The notes: generated by a model from the letters alone, not told the origin. DNA of 58,183 nt from Burkholderiales bacterium RIFOXYD12_FULL_59_19 (GCA_001771065.1 MESQ01000045.1:1-58183); one strand, 5' to 3'; counted from the first letter of the stretch, positions 1-9,762 are shown. Numbers and translations: made by a program.

Positions 1-313
1 TGATCGATCAGATCAAACAGTAGACAGCGTGTGGAAGCAAAAAAACCAGGGGTTTCATTGGGAAAACTCGGCTTTTTTGGGGAGGAACTTCAGCTTAATG
101 GTCAAGTGTGCCGACGAACCCAAGGTCGAAATTGTTACCACTTTGCCGACGGTCAAGCTACTGATGCCAATGTCGGGTATGGAGCGGACAGTTCTGAAAG
201 TCGACTGACTCTTGTGGGCACTTACGGTCACCCTCCAATCCTTCAAAATCCTCGCCAGCATTGGGTTCCCTGCGCTTTTTTGGCCAACAGTGCAATCAAC
301 CCAAACCCCCATG
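1..313. other. left-edge stretch without a recognisable gene
   Basis: Open frames cross this stretch on both strands, but none has a convincing ribosome binding site, a recognisable domain or a sensible end. They run into the antisense of the neighbouring yccA-like gene. I see no tRNA or repeat. It could be intergenic DNA or the worn remnant of a gene whose other part lies left of the window. Confidence 0.4.
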
Positions 314-344
314 AAAAAAGGCTCACAAAGAGCCTTTATTTTTT
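314..344. terminator. bidirectional intrinsic terminator
   Basis: A perfect 8-bp stem (AAAGGCTC / GAGCCTTT) with loop ACAAA lies at 317-337. It has A residues on the left and T residues on the right, so it can work in both directions. It sits just downstream of the minus-strand gene that ends at 359. Confidence 0.8.
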
Positions 345-358
345 GGAGCAACAAAGGC

Positions 359-1054
359 CTAGTCGCGTTCGCCGCCAAAAATTCCAAGCAGTGCCAGCAA
401 GCTCTGAAACACGTTGATGATGTCAAGGTAAAGGGCCAACGTGGCGCTGATGTAGTTGGTTTCGCCGCCGTCCACAATACGCTTCAGGTCATACAGCATG
501 TAGGCGCTGAAGACACCAATGGCCGCCACCGAAATGGCCATCATGCCGGCGGTGGAGCCCACGAACACATTGATGATGCCACCCACCATGATCGCCAGGG
601 CGCCGACAAACAGCCATTTGCCCATGCCAGACAGGTCACGCTTGATGACGCTGGACAGGCTGGCCATCACAAAAAAGACACCGGCGGTTCCGCCAAAGGC
701 CGTCATGATCAGGTCTGGCCCATTTTTGAAGCCCAGTACCATGGCAATCATGCGCGACAGCATGAGGCCCATGAAGAAGGTAAAGCCAAGCAACACCGGC
801 ACACCGGCGGCTGAATTTTTGGTTTTTTCGATGGCGTACATGAAACCAAAGGCGCCGCCTAAAAACACCACCAGGCCCATGACGCCACCGAGCGATTGGG
901 TGATGCCGGTTGCCACACCCAGCCATGCTCCCAGCACGGTCGGGATCAGGCTCAAGGCCAGCAGCCAATAAGTGTTGCGCAGAACTTTGTTGCGCTCTTG
1001 CGCCATGGCGCCAAAGCCATGGCTACGTTCGATGGAATGGACGTTATCAGTCAT
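359..1054 (-). CDS. yccA: Bax inhibitor-1/YccA family membrane protein
   Basis: The protein has 231 residues. It is almost entirely hydrophobic with about seven membrane segments, and ends in the family's typical tail (YDLKRIVDGGETNYISATLALYLD region followed by a short polar end). YccA-family proteins sit in the inner membrane; E. coli YccA is a substrate and modulator of the FtsH protease. The start at 1054 was chosen over a longer frame because an AAGGAA ribosome site precedes it and family members begin at about this point. The gene is monocistronic, with a terminator just after it. Confidence 0.88.
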   Translation of the reverse strand: MTDNVHSIERSHGFGAMAQERNKVLRNTYWLLALSLIPTVLGAWLGVATGITQSLGGVMGLVVFLGGAFGFMYAIEKTKNSAAGVPVLLGFTFFMGLMLSRMIAMVLGFKNGPDLIMTAFGGTAGVFFVMASLSSVIKRDLSGMGKWLFVGALAIMVGGIINVFVGSTAGMMAISVAAIGVFSAYMLYDLKRIVDGGETNYISATLALYLDIINVFQSLLALLGIFGGERD

Positions 1055-1236
1055 GTTCAAGTTCCTTGCTTGGATTGGTGGAAAAACAGTTGGGATTTTA
1101 AGGGACCTGCGGATTCGTTGGCAAACCGGGTCCGCATGGGCTCCTACTATTCGTGAGGATACTTTAACCTGTAATGTGGGCAAATACGAGACCAAGCCGC
1201 GTTATGCTTGCCCAACTTTTTTACAGGTAAAACCCC

Positions 1237-1647
1237 ATGAAGACCAAACCGATGCTGGAATTGTCAGACATCAAATGTATTGCCGCCGCCGCCGAGGCTG
1301 AAGCCTTGCAAAACAATTGGGCGGTCACGATTGCTGTGGTGGACGATGGTGGCCATTTGCTTTGGTTGCAGCGTCTGGATGGCGCAGCGGCCCTGTCTGC
1401 GCATATTGCGCCAGCCAAGGCGCACACGGCCGCACTGGGTCGCCGCGAAAGCAAAGGCTACGAGGATGTGATCAATGGCGGGCGCAACTCTTTCTTGAGC
1501 GTGCCCACCATTTCAGGCATGCTCGAAGGCGGTGTGCCGATCATGAAGGACGGTGTTTGTCTGGGCGCAGTGGGGGTCAGTGGCGTCAAATCTACCGAGG
1601 ACGCCCAAATTGCCCGCGCCGGCATTGCTGCCCTGGATTTGGGTTAA
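1237..1647 (+). CDS. GlcG/HbpS family (DUF336) protein
   Basis: This 136-residue soluble protein matches the GlcG/HbpS family: an N-terminal helix rich in Ala and Glu, the AVVDDGGHLLWLQRLDGA segment (about residues 28-45), a central ESKGYEDVINGG stretch and the C-terminal GAVGVSGVKSTEDAQIA motif. Family members include the haem-binding HbpS of Streptomyces and GlcG of the glycolate locus; the biochemical role is usually unknown. No glc genes lie nearby, so glycolate use cannot be inferred. It is convergent with the TonB-like gene. Confidence 0.85.
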   Translation: MKTKPMLELSDIKCIAAAAEAEALQNNWAVTIAVVDDGGHLLWLQRLDGAAALSAHIAPAKAHTAALGRRESKGYEDVINGGRNSFLSVPTISGMLEGGVPIMKDGVCLGAVGVSGVKSTEDAQIARAGIAALDLG

Positions 1648-1653
1648 ACGTCG

Positions 1654-1669
1654 CCCGGAGTTATCCGGG
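1654..1669. terminator. hairpin between convergent genes
   Basis: CCCGGA, loop GTTA, TCCGGG forms a 6-bp stem in the 40-bp gap between two convergent genes. There is no T-run, so it is at best a weak or factor-assisted terminator. Confidence 0.35.
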
Positions 1670-1687
1670 ACCTTGCGCTGTATCTCT

Positions 1688-2368
1688 TCAGTTCAATGCA
1701 AATTGAATGGGAACGTTGAACCACATGGCTTGTGCTGTGCCGCCGAGCTGGCCTGGCACATAACGCCAGCCCATCACGGCGCGCAGGGCGGCCTGGTCCA
1801 GGCGCGGGTAACCACTTGACTCATGAATATTGCCTAACTGCGGCGTGCCGTCCTTGTCGATCAGTACCCGGATCACCACCTTGCCCTGTTCGCCCAGTCT
1901 GCGGCTGATCGCCGGATAGTCAGGGGCCGGGTTGTTTAAATAGTCTGCATCTCTGGACGGCAACACCGCTGTCGCCAGTGCCGCTGGTTTGGGCAAACCA
2001 GGTGGGCTTGTCCCCGCCTGGGTGCTGGGCACGGCGCTTGGGGTGCTGATTTTTTCCGTGACATCAAGGCCAGTTGTTGCCAAAACGCCGGAAATCGCCT
2101 CTGCCATGTCTTTTTGTGTTGCAGGGGGCGGATCCGTCGGCTGGGTTGATGCTTGCACCTTGCTGGAAACCGGCTTCTGTCGGCTGGTCGAGGGCCTGGA
2201 TGGTTGGCGCCGTGGCTCAGGCGGTTGGGTCGGCAAGGCGACAGGCGTCAAATTGAAGCGTATGGCGGGCACCACTGCAGCCAGAGGCGCTGGTACTGAC
2301 TGGAGCCACCAAAGCAGCGCCAGATGGCCACCCAAGACGCCTAAAACCAGGCAGACAATGCGCCACAA
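1688..2368 (-). CDS. TonB-like energy-transducing protein
   Basis: 226 residues: an N-terminal membrane anchor (about 1-25), a long Pro/Ser/Thr-rich periplasmic linker (about 40-130) and a C-terminal TonB domain (about 145-226) with the family's YPAISRRLGEQGKVVIRVLI and DGTPQLGNI segments. TonB proteins transmit proton-motive force to outer-membrane receptors; no exbB/exbD or receptor gene is next to it. The start is a TTG codon, with AGGA about ten bases upstream. It lies 18 bases after ppsR on the same strand, so the two may be co-transcribed, an association without an obvious functional reason. Confidence 0.85.
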   Translation of the reverse strand: MWRIVCLVLGVLGGHLALLWWLQSVPAPLAAVVPAIRFNLTPVALPTQPPEPRRQPSRPSTSRQKPVSSKVQASTQPTDPPPATQKDMAEAISGVLATTGLDVTEKISTPSAVPSTQAGTSPPGLPKPAALATAVLPSRDADYLNNPAPDYPAISRRLGEQGKVVIRVLIDKDGTPQLGNIHESSGYPRLDQAALRAVMGWRYVPGQLGGTAQAMWFNVPIQFALN

Positions 2369-2386
2369 AATCAGCTTCCTGAGTCC

Positions 2387-3208
2387 TTAATAGGCCGAGT
2401 GCTCAATGCGCAGCTCTTGCAAAATGGTCGTTGCAATTTCTTCGATCGACTTGGTGGTGGTAGACAACCACTTGATCCCGGAGCGGCGCATCATGGCCTC
2501 AGCCTCCTTGACTTCATGACGACAGTTGGCCAGTGACGCGTACTTGGAGTTGGGGCGTCGCTCGTTGCGGATTTCACTTAAACGCTCAGGCTGGATGGTC
2601 AGTCCAAACAGTCTTTTGTGGTGAGGTTTGAGTGCGGACGGCAAATCTTGCCGTTCAAAATCTTCCGGAATCAAGGGGTAATTGGAGGCCTTGAGCCCGT
2701 ATTGCATCGCCAGATAAAGCGATGTGGGTGTTTTGCCGCTGCGGCTGACCCCCACCAGAATCACGTCAGAACTTGCCAGGTCGCGGTGCGACTGGCCGTC
2801 GTCGTGGTCCAGCGAAAAGTTGATGGCGTCAATACGTGACTGGTATTGCTTGCTTTTGCTGGCATCACTGAAGCGGCCGATGCGGTGGTTGGACTTGACG
2901 CCCAGTTCCTGTTCCAGCGGGTGCACAAAGGTATCAAACATGTCCATCAACATACCCTGACAACCCTGACGGATGACCTTCATGACCTCCTCGTTGGCTA
3001 GTGTGGTGAAAACCAGTGCCTTTTTTCCTTCTAGCGCACTTGCCTGGTTGATTTGACGCACCACCTGATGCGCTTTGTCAACCGTGTCGGTAAAGGGCAG
3101 GCGGACACTGCGAAAGTCAACTTCAAACTGGTTGAGGATGGCGTGGCCAAAGGTTTCGGCGGTGATGCCGGTGCCATCCGAGACAAAAAATACGGTGCGA
3201 TTGGGCAT
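2387..3208 (-). CDS. ppsR: PEP synthase regulatory kinase/pyrophosphorylase PpsR
   Basis: 273 residues, close to the E. coli PpsR length of 277. It begins with the family signature FFVSDGTGITAETFGH, contains the P-loop-like GVSRSGKTPTSLYLA (about residues 150-165) and ends within the DUF299 fold. PpsR inactivates PEP synthase by ADP-dependent phosphorylation of a threonine near the catalytic histidine, and reactivates it with phosphate. The target ppsA lies divergently next door. The start at 3208 fits the family better than the ORF's upstream Met. The frame is intact. Confidence 0.95.
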   Translation of the reverse strand: MPNRTVFFVSDGTGITAETFGHAILNQFEVDFRSVRLPFTDTVDKAHQVVRQINQASALEGKKALVFTTLANEEVMKVIRQGCQGMLMDMFDTFVHPLEQELGVKSNHRIGRFSDASKSKQYQSRIDAINFSLDHDDGQSHRDLASSDVILVGVSRSGKTPTSLYLAMQYGLKASNYPLIPEDFERQDLPSALKPHHKRLFGLTIQPERLSEIRNERRPNSKYASLANCRHEVKEAEAMMRRSGIKWLSTTTKSIEEIATTILQELRIEHSAY

Positions 3209-3334
3209 GATGGATCGGGTTGGGTTTAGATTTTTGTGCAAGCCAAAGCCTACAATAATTATCCGATCAAATTCATCGTGGCAAACAATTCAACAAGTCA
3301 AGCAACAAACAGATGCGTTTGCTTCAAGCTGAGG

Positions 3335-3350
3335 TGCAGATTGGTCTGCA
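3335..3350. promoter_or_regulatory. short inverted repeat upstream of ppsA
   Basis: TGCAGA, spacer TTGG, TCTGCA is a perfect 6-bp inverted repeat 40 bases before the ppsA start, in the 181-bp divergent ppsR-ppsA gap. It could be an operator or a leader hairpin; I cannot tell which. Confidence 0.35.
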
Positions 3351-3389
3351 TTTCATCAAACCCGGTTTTTTAACTTCTGGAGTTTTTTC

Positions 3390-5786
3390 ATGACAGCACG
3401 ATTTGCAGCGACCGACCTGGTCGTCCCCTTTGAAGATTTGCGTATGACCGACGTAGATTCGGTCGGTGGCAAAAATGCCAGTTTGGGGGAAATGATTTCC
3501 AATTTGCCCACCGGTGTCAAAGTGCCCACTGGCTTTGCCACCACGGCCCATGCTTTTCGTGAATTTTTGGCATTTGATGGCCTGACCGACAAAATCAACG
3601 CCCGTTTGAGCACCCTTGATACCGAGGACGTGAATGCGCTGGCCGTTGCCGGTGCTGAAATTCGCACCATGATTGAGTCGCAACCGTTTCCGGCCGATCT
3701 TGATCAGGAAATCCGCAAAGCCTTCATCACGCTGAATGGTGGCAACGACAAGGCCTCTTTTGCCGTGCGTTCGTCGGCCACGGCCGAAGACCTGCCTGAT
3801 GCCTCCTTTGCCGGTCAGCAGGAAACCTTTTTGAATGTGACTGGTATTGAAGAAATTCTGCACAAGATCAAGGAGGTCTTTGCCTCGCTTTACAACGATC
3901 GCGCCATCAGCTACCGGGTGCACAAGGGGTTTGCCCACGAGCAAGTGGCCCTGAGCGCTGGCATTCAACGTATGGTGCGTTCCGATTTGGGCGCTGCCGG
4001 CGTCATGTTCACGTTGGATACCGAGTCTGGTTTTGACCAGGTGGTGTTCATTACCTCAAGTTATGGTCTGGGTGAAACAGTGGTGCAGGGCGCGGTGAAT
4101 CCGGACGAATTTTATGTCCACAAGCCGATGCTCAAGGCCGGTAAGTTGGCGCTGATTCGGCGCAATCTGGGTTCCAAATTGATCCAGATGCAGTTTTCGA
4201 CAGCAGAAGAGAAAGCTGCCACCGGCCACCTGGTCAAAACAACCGATGTTCCCACCGAGCTGCGTAACCGCTATTCCCTGCTTGATGCCGATGTTCAAAA
4301 GCTGGCGGCTTATGCCATGGTGATTGAAGAACATTATGGCCGCCCAATGGACATTGAATGGGGCAAGGATGGCATTGACGGCGAGCTGTACATCTTGCAG
4401 GCACGCCCCGAAACGGTCAAGAGCCAGGCGGCTGGCAAGGTCGAGCACCGCTACAAGCTCAAAGGCAAGGGCACCGTGCTGGTCGAAGGCCGCGCCATCG
4501 GGCAAAAAATTGGCACTGGCCCGGTCAGGGTGGTGCACAACCTCAGCGAGATGGACCGGGTGCAGCCCGGGGATATTTTGGTGACCGACATGACCGACCC
4601 CAACTGGGAGCCCGTGATGAAGCGTGCTTCTGCCATTGTCACCAACCGTGGCGGTCGGACTTGCCACGCCGCCATCATTGCGCGTGAATTGGGTATTCCT
4701 GCGGTGGTGGGTTGTGGTCATGCCGATCAGGTCCTCAAGGACGGCATGTTGGTTACGGTCAGTTGCGCCGAAGGGGACACCGGTTTCATTTACGACGGCT
4801 TGCTCGAAACCGAAGTGACCGAGGTGCAGCGTGGCCAAATGCCCGAGATTGATGTCAAGATCATGATGAACGTGGGCAACCCCCAGCTGGCTTTTGATTT
4901 CTGCCAGTTGCCCAACGCCGGCGTGGGCCTGGCGCGCCTGGAGTTCATCATCAACAACAACATTGGCGTGCACCCCAAGGCGATTCTGGATTACCCCAAC
5001 ATTGATTCAGACCTGAAAAAAGCGGTGGAGTCGGTGGCCAGGGGCCATGCCTCACCACGCGCCTTTTATGTTGACCGGGTGGCAGAAGGGGTGGCCACCA
5101 TTGCAGCCGCATTCTGGCCCAAACCCGTGATTGTTCGCCTGTCGGACTTCAAGAGCAACGAGTACCGCAAGCTCATTGGTGGCAGCCGTTACGAGCCCGA
5201 AGAAGAAAACCCAATGCTGGGTTTCCGTGGTGCCGCGCGCTACATCAGTGCGGAGTTTGGTGAGGCGTTTGCCATGGAATGTGAAGCCCTCAAACGCGTG
5301 CGTAACGACATGGGTTTGACCAACGTGCAGGTGATGGTGCCGTTTGTGCGCACCTTGGGTCAGGCGCAAAAAGTGACCGAGTTGTTGGCTCAAAAAGGTC
5401 TCAAGCGCGGGGTTGACGGTCTGAAATTGATCATGATGTGTGAAATTCCGAGCAATGCGATTCTGGCCAAGGAATTCCTGCAGTATTTCGACGGCTTCTC
5501 GATTGGTTCCAACGACCTGACCCAGTTGACGCTGGGTCTGGACCGTGACTCCGGTCTGGAACTGTTGGCCAAAGACTTTGACGAGCGCGACCCTGCGGTG
5601 ACGAGCTTGATCGGTCTGGCCATCAAGGCTTGTCTGTCAGAAGGCAAATACATTGGTATTTGTGGTCAGGGTCCCAGCGACCATCCGGACTTTGCGGTCT
5701 GGTTGATGGCACAGGGTATTTCGTCAATTTCCCTGAACCCTGATACCGTGGTGGCGACTTGGCAAAACCTTGCACAAGGCAAATAA
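3390..5786 (+). CDS. ppsA: phosphoenolpyruvate synthase
   Basis: 798 residues, full length. PpsA converts pyruvate, ATP and water to PEP, AMP and phosphate for gluconeogenesis. The domains are in order: an N-terminal ATP-grasp pyruvate/nucleotide domain ([10 protein letters not shown] near residue 27, the [19 protein letters not shown] region near 127), the swivelling phosphohistidine domain with [14 protein letters not shown] (catalytic His426, adjacent Thr424), and the C-terminal PEP-binding barrel with the [14 protein letters not shown] cysteine motif. Thr424 is the expected PpsR target. CTGGAG precedes the ATG. It is transcribed divergently from ppsR. Confidence 0.97.
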   Translation: MTARFAATDLVVPFEDLRMTDVDSVGGKNASLGEMISNLPTGVKVPTGFATTAHAFREFLAFDGLTDKINARLSTLDTEDVNALAVAGAEIRTMIESQPFPADLDQEIRKAFITLNGGNDKASFAVRSSATAEDLPDASFAGQQETFLNVTGIEEILHKIKEVFASLYNDRAISYRVHKGFAHEQVALSAGIQRMVRSDLGAAGVMFTLDTESGFDQVVFITSSYGLGETVVQGAVNPDEFYVHKPMLKAGKLALIRRNLGSKLIQMQFSTAEEKAATGHLVKTTDVPTELRNRYSLLDADVQKLAAYAMVIEEHYGRPMDIEWGKDGIDGELYILQARPETVKSQAAGKVEHRYKLKGKGTVLVEGRAIGQKIGTGPVRVVHNLSEMDRVQPGDILVTDMTDPNWEPVMKRASAIVTNRGGRTCHAAIIARELGIPAVVGCGHADQVLKDGMLVTVSCAEGDTGFIYDGLLETEVTEVQRGQMPEIDVKIMMNVGNPQLAFDFCQLPNAGVGLARLEFIINNNIGVHPKAILDYPNIDSDLKKAVESVARGHASPRAFYVDRVAEGVATIAAAFWPKPVIVRLSDFKSNEYRKLIGGSRYEPEEENPMLGFRGAARYISAEFGEAFAMECEALKRVRNDMGLTNVQVMVPFVRTLGQAQKVTELLAQKGLKRGVDGLKLIMMCEIPSNAILAKEFLQYFDGFSIGSNDLTQLTLGLDRDSGLELLAKDFDERDPAVTSLIGLAIKACLSEGKYIGICGQGPSDHPDFAVWLMAQGISSISLNPDTVVATWQNLAQGK

Positions 5787-5828
5787 ATCGCGCCTGGCGC
5801 GTGCACTTGAGGATGCTGGCGTCTATTG

Positions 5829-8129
5829 ATGGTTGACGCTGCCGCCAATAGCCCGCCCGTTGCAAAGCTGATGCCTTTGCATGGCTGGCTGTTGCTGGTG
5901 TGGTTTGCTGCGTCTTTCGGTCTTGTTTTTTTTGCCCATGACCTGATGCAAGTCGTGGCGGGGTGGCCGTTGTCTTACTGGTTCGCAGCGCAGGGCAGCG
6001 TCATCATTTTTATTGGCATTGTGGCTGTGTTTGCCTGGTTTGCCAACCGTCAGGCTGGGCAGGAACTCCCCATTTCGGCGGCTTTCCAGGCGTACAACCA
6101 ACGCATTCATCGCCGGTTTGCCACGTTTGTGGTTTTACTCATCGTGTTCATCCTGGTCCTGGCGCTGGCCGAGCAGGGAGGGTTGAGAAAAATTTGGGTC
6201 GGGGCCATTTTTCTTTTTGCCACGGTTTTCCTGTATGCCTTGATTGGCATTTACGGGCGCACGTCCAGCGCCTCTGAATATTACGTGGCAGGTCGGCGTA
6301 TCCCCGCCATGTACAACGGCATGGCTGTGGCCGCTGACTGGATGAGCGCTGCCTCTTTCATCAGCATGGCGGGGGGGCTTTATTTGCAGGGATTCTCGGG
6401 ATCGGGTACGCATCCTGGTGGTTTGGTGTACGTGCTGGGCTGGACCGGAGGTTTCTGTCTGGTGGCCTTGTTTGTTGCGCCATATCTACGGCAACTGAAT
6501 CTCTATACGCTGCCGGAGTATTTTGACCATCGTTTTGGCGGGCGCTGGCCCCGCATCATCGCGGCCTGGTCGGCCGTTTTGTGTTCATTTATTTATGTAG
6601 TGGCACAAATTTACGGCGTGGGTCTGATTACCTCGCGCTTGACCGGTGTGCAGTTTGAAATTGGCATCTTGCTGGGTTTGGGTGGGGTGCTGGTGTGTTC
6701 GTTTTTGGGCGGCATGCGTGCCGTGACGTGGACGCAGGTGACGCAGTATGTGGTCGTGATCCTGGCGTTTTTGATTCCAGTTTCATGGCTTGCTTACAAA
6801 CAATTGGGCAATCCGGTGGCCGCTGTGGCCTATGGCCAACAGCTGCCTAAAATTTCAGAACTCGAACTGCATTTGATGAAAGCGCCGCAGGAGCAGCAGG
6901 TCATCAAGGAGTATTTACGTCGCGCACACGACTATGAATACAAACTCGCGCAATTGCCCGCCTCACTGGAGCAAGAAAAAAAAGCTCACCGGGAGGCCAT
7001 TCAAAATTTGATGGCTGCACGCGCCGAAGAGTCGGTCATTGTGGCTGCCCGGCGCCAGTTGGCGGCGCTGCCGCGTGATGAAGTGGCGGCCCGTGAGCGT
7101 TGGACGCAAGCCAGGCAGGAAAATTTGGCCCGTGCCCAGCCATTGGCTGGTATGCCGCCACATACCCAGCCTTTTGCTGGTGACCCCCAAGGGACATCTG
7201 AAGAGCAGGACATGTTTGAGGTATCCCGGCGCAATTTTTTGGCCTTGATGTTTTGCCTCATGATCGGTACCGCCGGTTTGCCGCATTTGCTGACACGTTT
7301 TTACACGACGCGCACGGTTGCTGAAGCCAGGAACTCGGTCACCTGGTCCTTGTTTTTTATTGCACTTTTGTACCTTTCTGCGCCGGCATTGGCTGTTTTG
7401 GTGAAATATGAGGTCATGAGCCAACTGGTGGGTATGCGTTTTGATGCCTTGCCGGTCTGGATTGCGCAATGGGCAAAACTTGATCCGGCTCTGATTTCCG
7501 TGAGTGACATCAATGGCGACCATATCCTGCAGTTTGCCGAACTCCAGTTGGGTCCTGACATCGTCATGTTGGCCACGCCTGAATTGGGCGGCTTGCCCTA
7601 TGTGGTGTCGGGTCTGGTGGCGGCAGGCGGTTTGGCGGCCGCCTTGTCCACCGCAGATGGGTTGCTGTTGACAATAGGCAATGCTCTGGCCCATGATTTG
7701 TTTTACTGGAAAAACACCGATCGAGCCGGCACGGTGCGGCGCGTGATGTTGTCAAAGTTTGCGCTCTTGCTGGTGGCTTTGATCGCCGCTTATGTGGCAG
7801 CCCAGCGCCCGGCAGACATTTTATTTCTGGTTTCAGCTTCGTTTTCCCTGGCCGGATCGGCCTTTGTGCCGGTCATGATTTTGGGTATTTTCTGGACCGG
7901 TGTCACCCGCATTGCCGCCGTAGCCGGCATGTTGACCGGTGTGATGTTGACCCTGTACTACATGGTGATCAACATGCCTGTAGTCAGGCGCTTGCTGTCG
8001 CTGGAAGGCTCGGGTCTGTGGTTTGAGATTGATCCCGTCTCGGCAGGAGTCTTTGGAGTAGGTGCGGGCCTGCTGATGACGATCGTTCTGAGCTGGCTTA
8101 CCCGAGGCTCTGCTGTTCCTGCACGATGA
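5829..8129 (+). CDS. sodium:solute symporter with fused DUF4212 domain (VC_2705-like)
   Basis: About 766 residues. Residues 15-75 form a two-helix DUF4212 module, which in many bacteria is a separate small protein encoded before the symporter; here it is fused. After a linker come SSS-family helices (YVAGRRIPAMYNGMAVAADWMSAASFI). A charged, probably coiled-coil insert follows at about 337-465, then more helices with GLVAAGGLAAALSTADGLLL. Residues 560-571 (D560, N562, D564, E571) resemble an EF-hand loop. The substrate is probably a small carboxylate such as acetate, from related transporters only. The start was taken at ATG 5829; a TTG lies one codon earlier. Confidence 0.88.
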   Translation: MVDAAANSPPVAKLMPLHGWLLLVWFAASFGLVFFAHDLMQVVAGWPLSYWFAAQGSVIIFIGIVAVFAWFANRQAGQELPISAAFQAYNQRIHRRFATFVVLLIVFILVLALAEQGGLRKIWVGAIFLFATVFLYALIGIYGRTSSASEYYVAGRRIPAMYNGMAVAADWMSAASFISMAGGLYLQGFSGSGTHPGGLVYVLGWTGGFCLVALFVAPYLRQLNLYTLPEYFDHRFGGRWPRIIAAWSAVLCSFIYVVAQIYGVGLITSRLTGVQFEIGILLGLGGVLVCSFLGGMRAVTWTQVTQYVVVILAFLIPVSWLAYKQLGNPVAAVAYGQQLPKISELELHLMKAPQEQQVIKEYLRRAHDYEYKLAQLPASLEQEKKAHREAIQNLMAARAEESVIVAARRQLAALPRDEVAARERWTQARQENLARAQPLAGMPPHTQPFAGDPQGTSEEQDMFEVSRRNFLALMFCLMIGTAGLPHLLTRFYTTRTVAEARNSVTWSLFFIALLYLSAPALAVLVKYEVMSQLVGMRFDALPVWIAQWAKLDPALISVSDINGDHILQFAELQLGPDIVMLATPELGGLPYVVSGLVAAGGLAAALSTADGLLLTIGNALAHDLFYWKNTDRAGTVRRVMLSKFALLLVALIAAYVAAQRPADILFLVSASFSLAGSAFVPVMILGIFWTGVTRIAAVAGMLTGVMLTLYYMVINMPVVRRLLSLEGSGLWFEIDPVSAGVFGVGAGLLMTIVLSWLTRGSAVPAR

Positions 8130-8151
8130 TCTAAGCGGGCTGATAAACGGC

Positions 8152-8157
8152 TATAAT
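8152..8157 (+). promoter_or_regulatory. putative -10 box for the rpsF operon
   Basis: A perfect TATAAT lies 81 bases before the rpsF start codon in the 109-bp gap after the symporter gene. The -35 element is poor, so the promoter call is tentative. Confidence 0.5.
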
Positions 8158-8238
8158 CACGAGTTACCTTACCGCACCTCAATTAGACGCTGAGGGTGGT
8201 TTCTTGCCTCAAAAGAGGTTTATCCAGAAGGAGTTTCA

Positions 8239-8604
8239 ATGCGTCATTATGAAATTATCCTCATGATTCATCCGGATCAGAGCGAACAAGTTCCAGCCAT
8301 GCTGGAGCGTTACAAAGGCATGATCGTTGCCGGCGGTGGCAAAGTGCACCGTGTCGAAGACTGGGGTCGCCGCCAGTTGGTCTATCTGATCAACAAATTG
8401 GCAAAAGCCCATTACTTGTGCGTCAATATTGAAGCCGACCAGGCTGTCATGGCTGAACTTGAGCATGCGTTCAAGTTCAATGATGCCGTGTTGCGCCATT
8501 TGACGGTTCTGAAGAAAAAGGCCGATACCGGTCCTTCTTCCATGATGAAGACCGTCGAGCGTGAAGATGCTCGCAAAACGCAACAAGCCGAATACCAGGC
8601 TTAA
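8239..8604 (+). CDS. rpsF: 30S ribosomal protein S6
   Basis: 121 residues, beginning [18 protein letters not shown], the standard S6 start. It is a small-subunit protein that pairs with S18 on the platform of the 30S particle. A strong AAGGAG site lies six bases before the ATG. It is first in the rpsF-priB-rpsR-rplI operon. The C-terminus is a short charged tail, as usual in betaproteobacteria. Confidence 0.97.
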   Translation: MRHYEIILMIHPDQSEQVPAMLERYKGMIVAGGGKVHRVEDWGRRQLVYLINKLAKAHYLCVNIEADQAVMAELEHAFKFNDAVLRHLTVLKKKADTGPSSMMKTVEREDARKTQQAEYQA

Positions 8605-8613
8605 ATTTCCTGA

Positions 8614-8928
8614 GTGATAACACCGAGTGCCAACGTTGCCGTTAATCAATTTGTAGTAACGGCGCAAATTGTCGAATCCAGCACCATGCGTTATACGCCC
8701 TCTGGTGTACCGGCTTTAAATTGTATGTTGGAGCATGCCTCCGAGGTACTTGAAGCCAGTCAGGCAAGACAAGTCAAAGCACTGCTGAAATCTGTGTCAT
8801 TTGGTTCTGTGGCTGAGCGATTGGCCCAACAGGAAATTGGAAGCAGCTGGCTCTTCAAGGGTTTTTTGGCTTCCCCACGTGGTACCAAGCAACTGGTGTT
8901 TCACATTCAAGAATTTGCTCAAAGTTAA
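8614..8928 (+). CDS. priB: primosomal replication protein N, PriB
   Basis: 104 residues with an OB fold. PriB binds single-stranded DNA and stimulates PriA during replication restart. Recognisable segments are LNCMLEHASEVLEA and the C-terminal SSWLFKGFLASPRGTKQLVFHIQEF. It starts at a GTG ten bases after the rpsF stop without a strong ribosome site, which suggests translational coupling. It sits between rpsF and rpsR, its usual place. Confidence 0.92.
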   Translation: MITPSANVAVNQFVVTAQIVESSTMRYTPSGVPALNCMLEHASEVLEASQARQVKALLKSVSFGSVAERLAQQEIGSSWLFKGFLASPRGTKQLVFHIQEFAQS

Positions 8929-8956
8929 AGTTTTTTAAAAATTTAAGGAGTCCATC

Positions 8957-9241
8957 ATGGCCGGACCAAAACGTTTCAATAACAAAGACAAGCGCCCCAA
9001 GCGCCCCGCTCAAAATCTGCTTTTCAAACGCAAGCGCTTTTGCCGCTTTACGGTGACTGGTGTTGAAGAGATTGACTACAAAGACATCGACACCTTGCGT
9101 GATTTCATTGCCGAAAACGGCAAGATCATTCCCGCTCGCTTGACGGGTACACGCGCAATTTTCCAGCGCCAGCTCAACACGGCTATCAAGCGCGCACGCT
9201 TTTTGGCGATGCTGCCATACAGCGACCAGCACAAGATCTAA
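8957..9241 (+). CDS. rpsR: 30S ribosomal protein S18
   Basis: 94 residues, very basic. It has the S18 core [10 protein letters not shown], then [25 protein letters not shown] and the terminal arginine-rich [24 protein letters not shown] lies nine bases before the ATG. It is third gene of the rpsF operon and partner of S6 on the ribosome. Confidence 0.97.
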   Translation: MAGPKRFNNKDKRPKRPAQNLLFKRKRFCRFTVTGVEEIDYKDIDTLRDFIAENGKIIPARLTGTRAIFQRQLNTAIKRARFLAMLPYSDQHKI

Positions 9242-9252
9242 GGACCACAACC

Positions 9253-9705
9253 ATGCAAATCATTCTGCTCGACAAGGTGGTGAACCTTGGTAATCTGGGT
9301 GAAATCGTTCGTGTCAAGGACGGTTATGCCCGCAATTTTTTGATTCCCACCGGCCGCGCCCGTCGCGCCACGGCATCTGCCAAACAAGAGTTTGAAGCAC
9401 GTCGTGCCGAACTCGAAAAAGCTGCTGCAGCCAAATTGGCTGAGTGCCAGGCGATTGGTGAAAAGCTGGCAGGGACCACTTGCAAGCTGACGCAAAAAGC
9501 TGGCGTTGATGGCCGCTTGTTTGGTTCAGTGACCAACGCTGACATTGCCGAAGAACTGACCAAGTCAGGCTTTGCGGTTGCCAAGTCCCAGGTTCGCATG
9601 CCCAATGGTCCGATCAAGACCGTTAGCGACAGCACCGTCAGTGTGGCTTTGCACACCGATGTGGTGGTCGACATCACTGTTTCGGTCTACGGCGAAACTG
9701 CCTGA
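9253..9705 (+). CDS. rplI: 50S ribosomal protein L9
   Basis: 150 residues. The N-terminal domain begins [19 protein letters not shown] with the L9 signature around [16 protein letters not shown], followed by the long connecting helix (about 45-75) and the C-terminal domain. It binds 23S rRNA at the base of the L1 stalk. It is the last gene of the operon, 11 bases after rpsR, and is followed by a terminator. Confidence 0.97.
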   Translation: MQIILLDKVVNLGNLGEIVRVKDGYARNFLIPTGRARRATASAKQEFEARRAELEKAAAAKLAECQAIGEKLAGTTCKLTQKAGVDGRLFGSVTNADIAEELTKSGFAVAKSQVRMPNGPIKTVSDSTVSVALHTDVVVDITVSVYGETA

Positions 9706-9723
9706 TACCGGTTCGGCGTATTC

Positions 9724-9761
9724 AAAAAAACCGCCAGTGGCAACACGGGCGGTTTTTTTTT
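9724..9761. terminator. bidirectional terminator after rplI
   Basis: Stem CCGCC (9731-9735) / GGCGG (9748-9752) is extended by A7/T7. The T-run is on the plus strand and a matching T-run on the minus strand, so it serves both rplI and the convergent TauE gene, whose stop codon lies within two bases of it. Confidence 0.85.
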
Positions 9762-9762
9762 G

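Noticed and set aside
1..313. Frames at the left edge considered as a partial gene
   Set aside because: No domain likeness or ribosome site, and they run into the antisense of the yccA-like gene.
4056..4973. 305-codon minus-strand frame opposite ppsA
   Set aside because: Shadow of ppsA; no independent start or domain.
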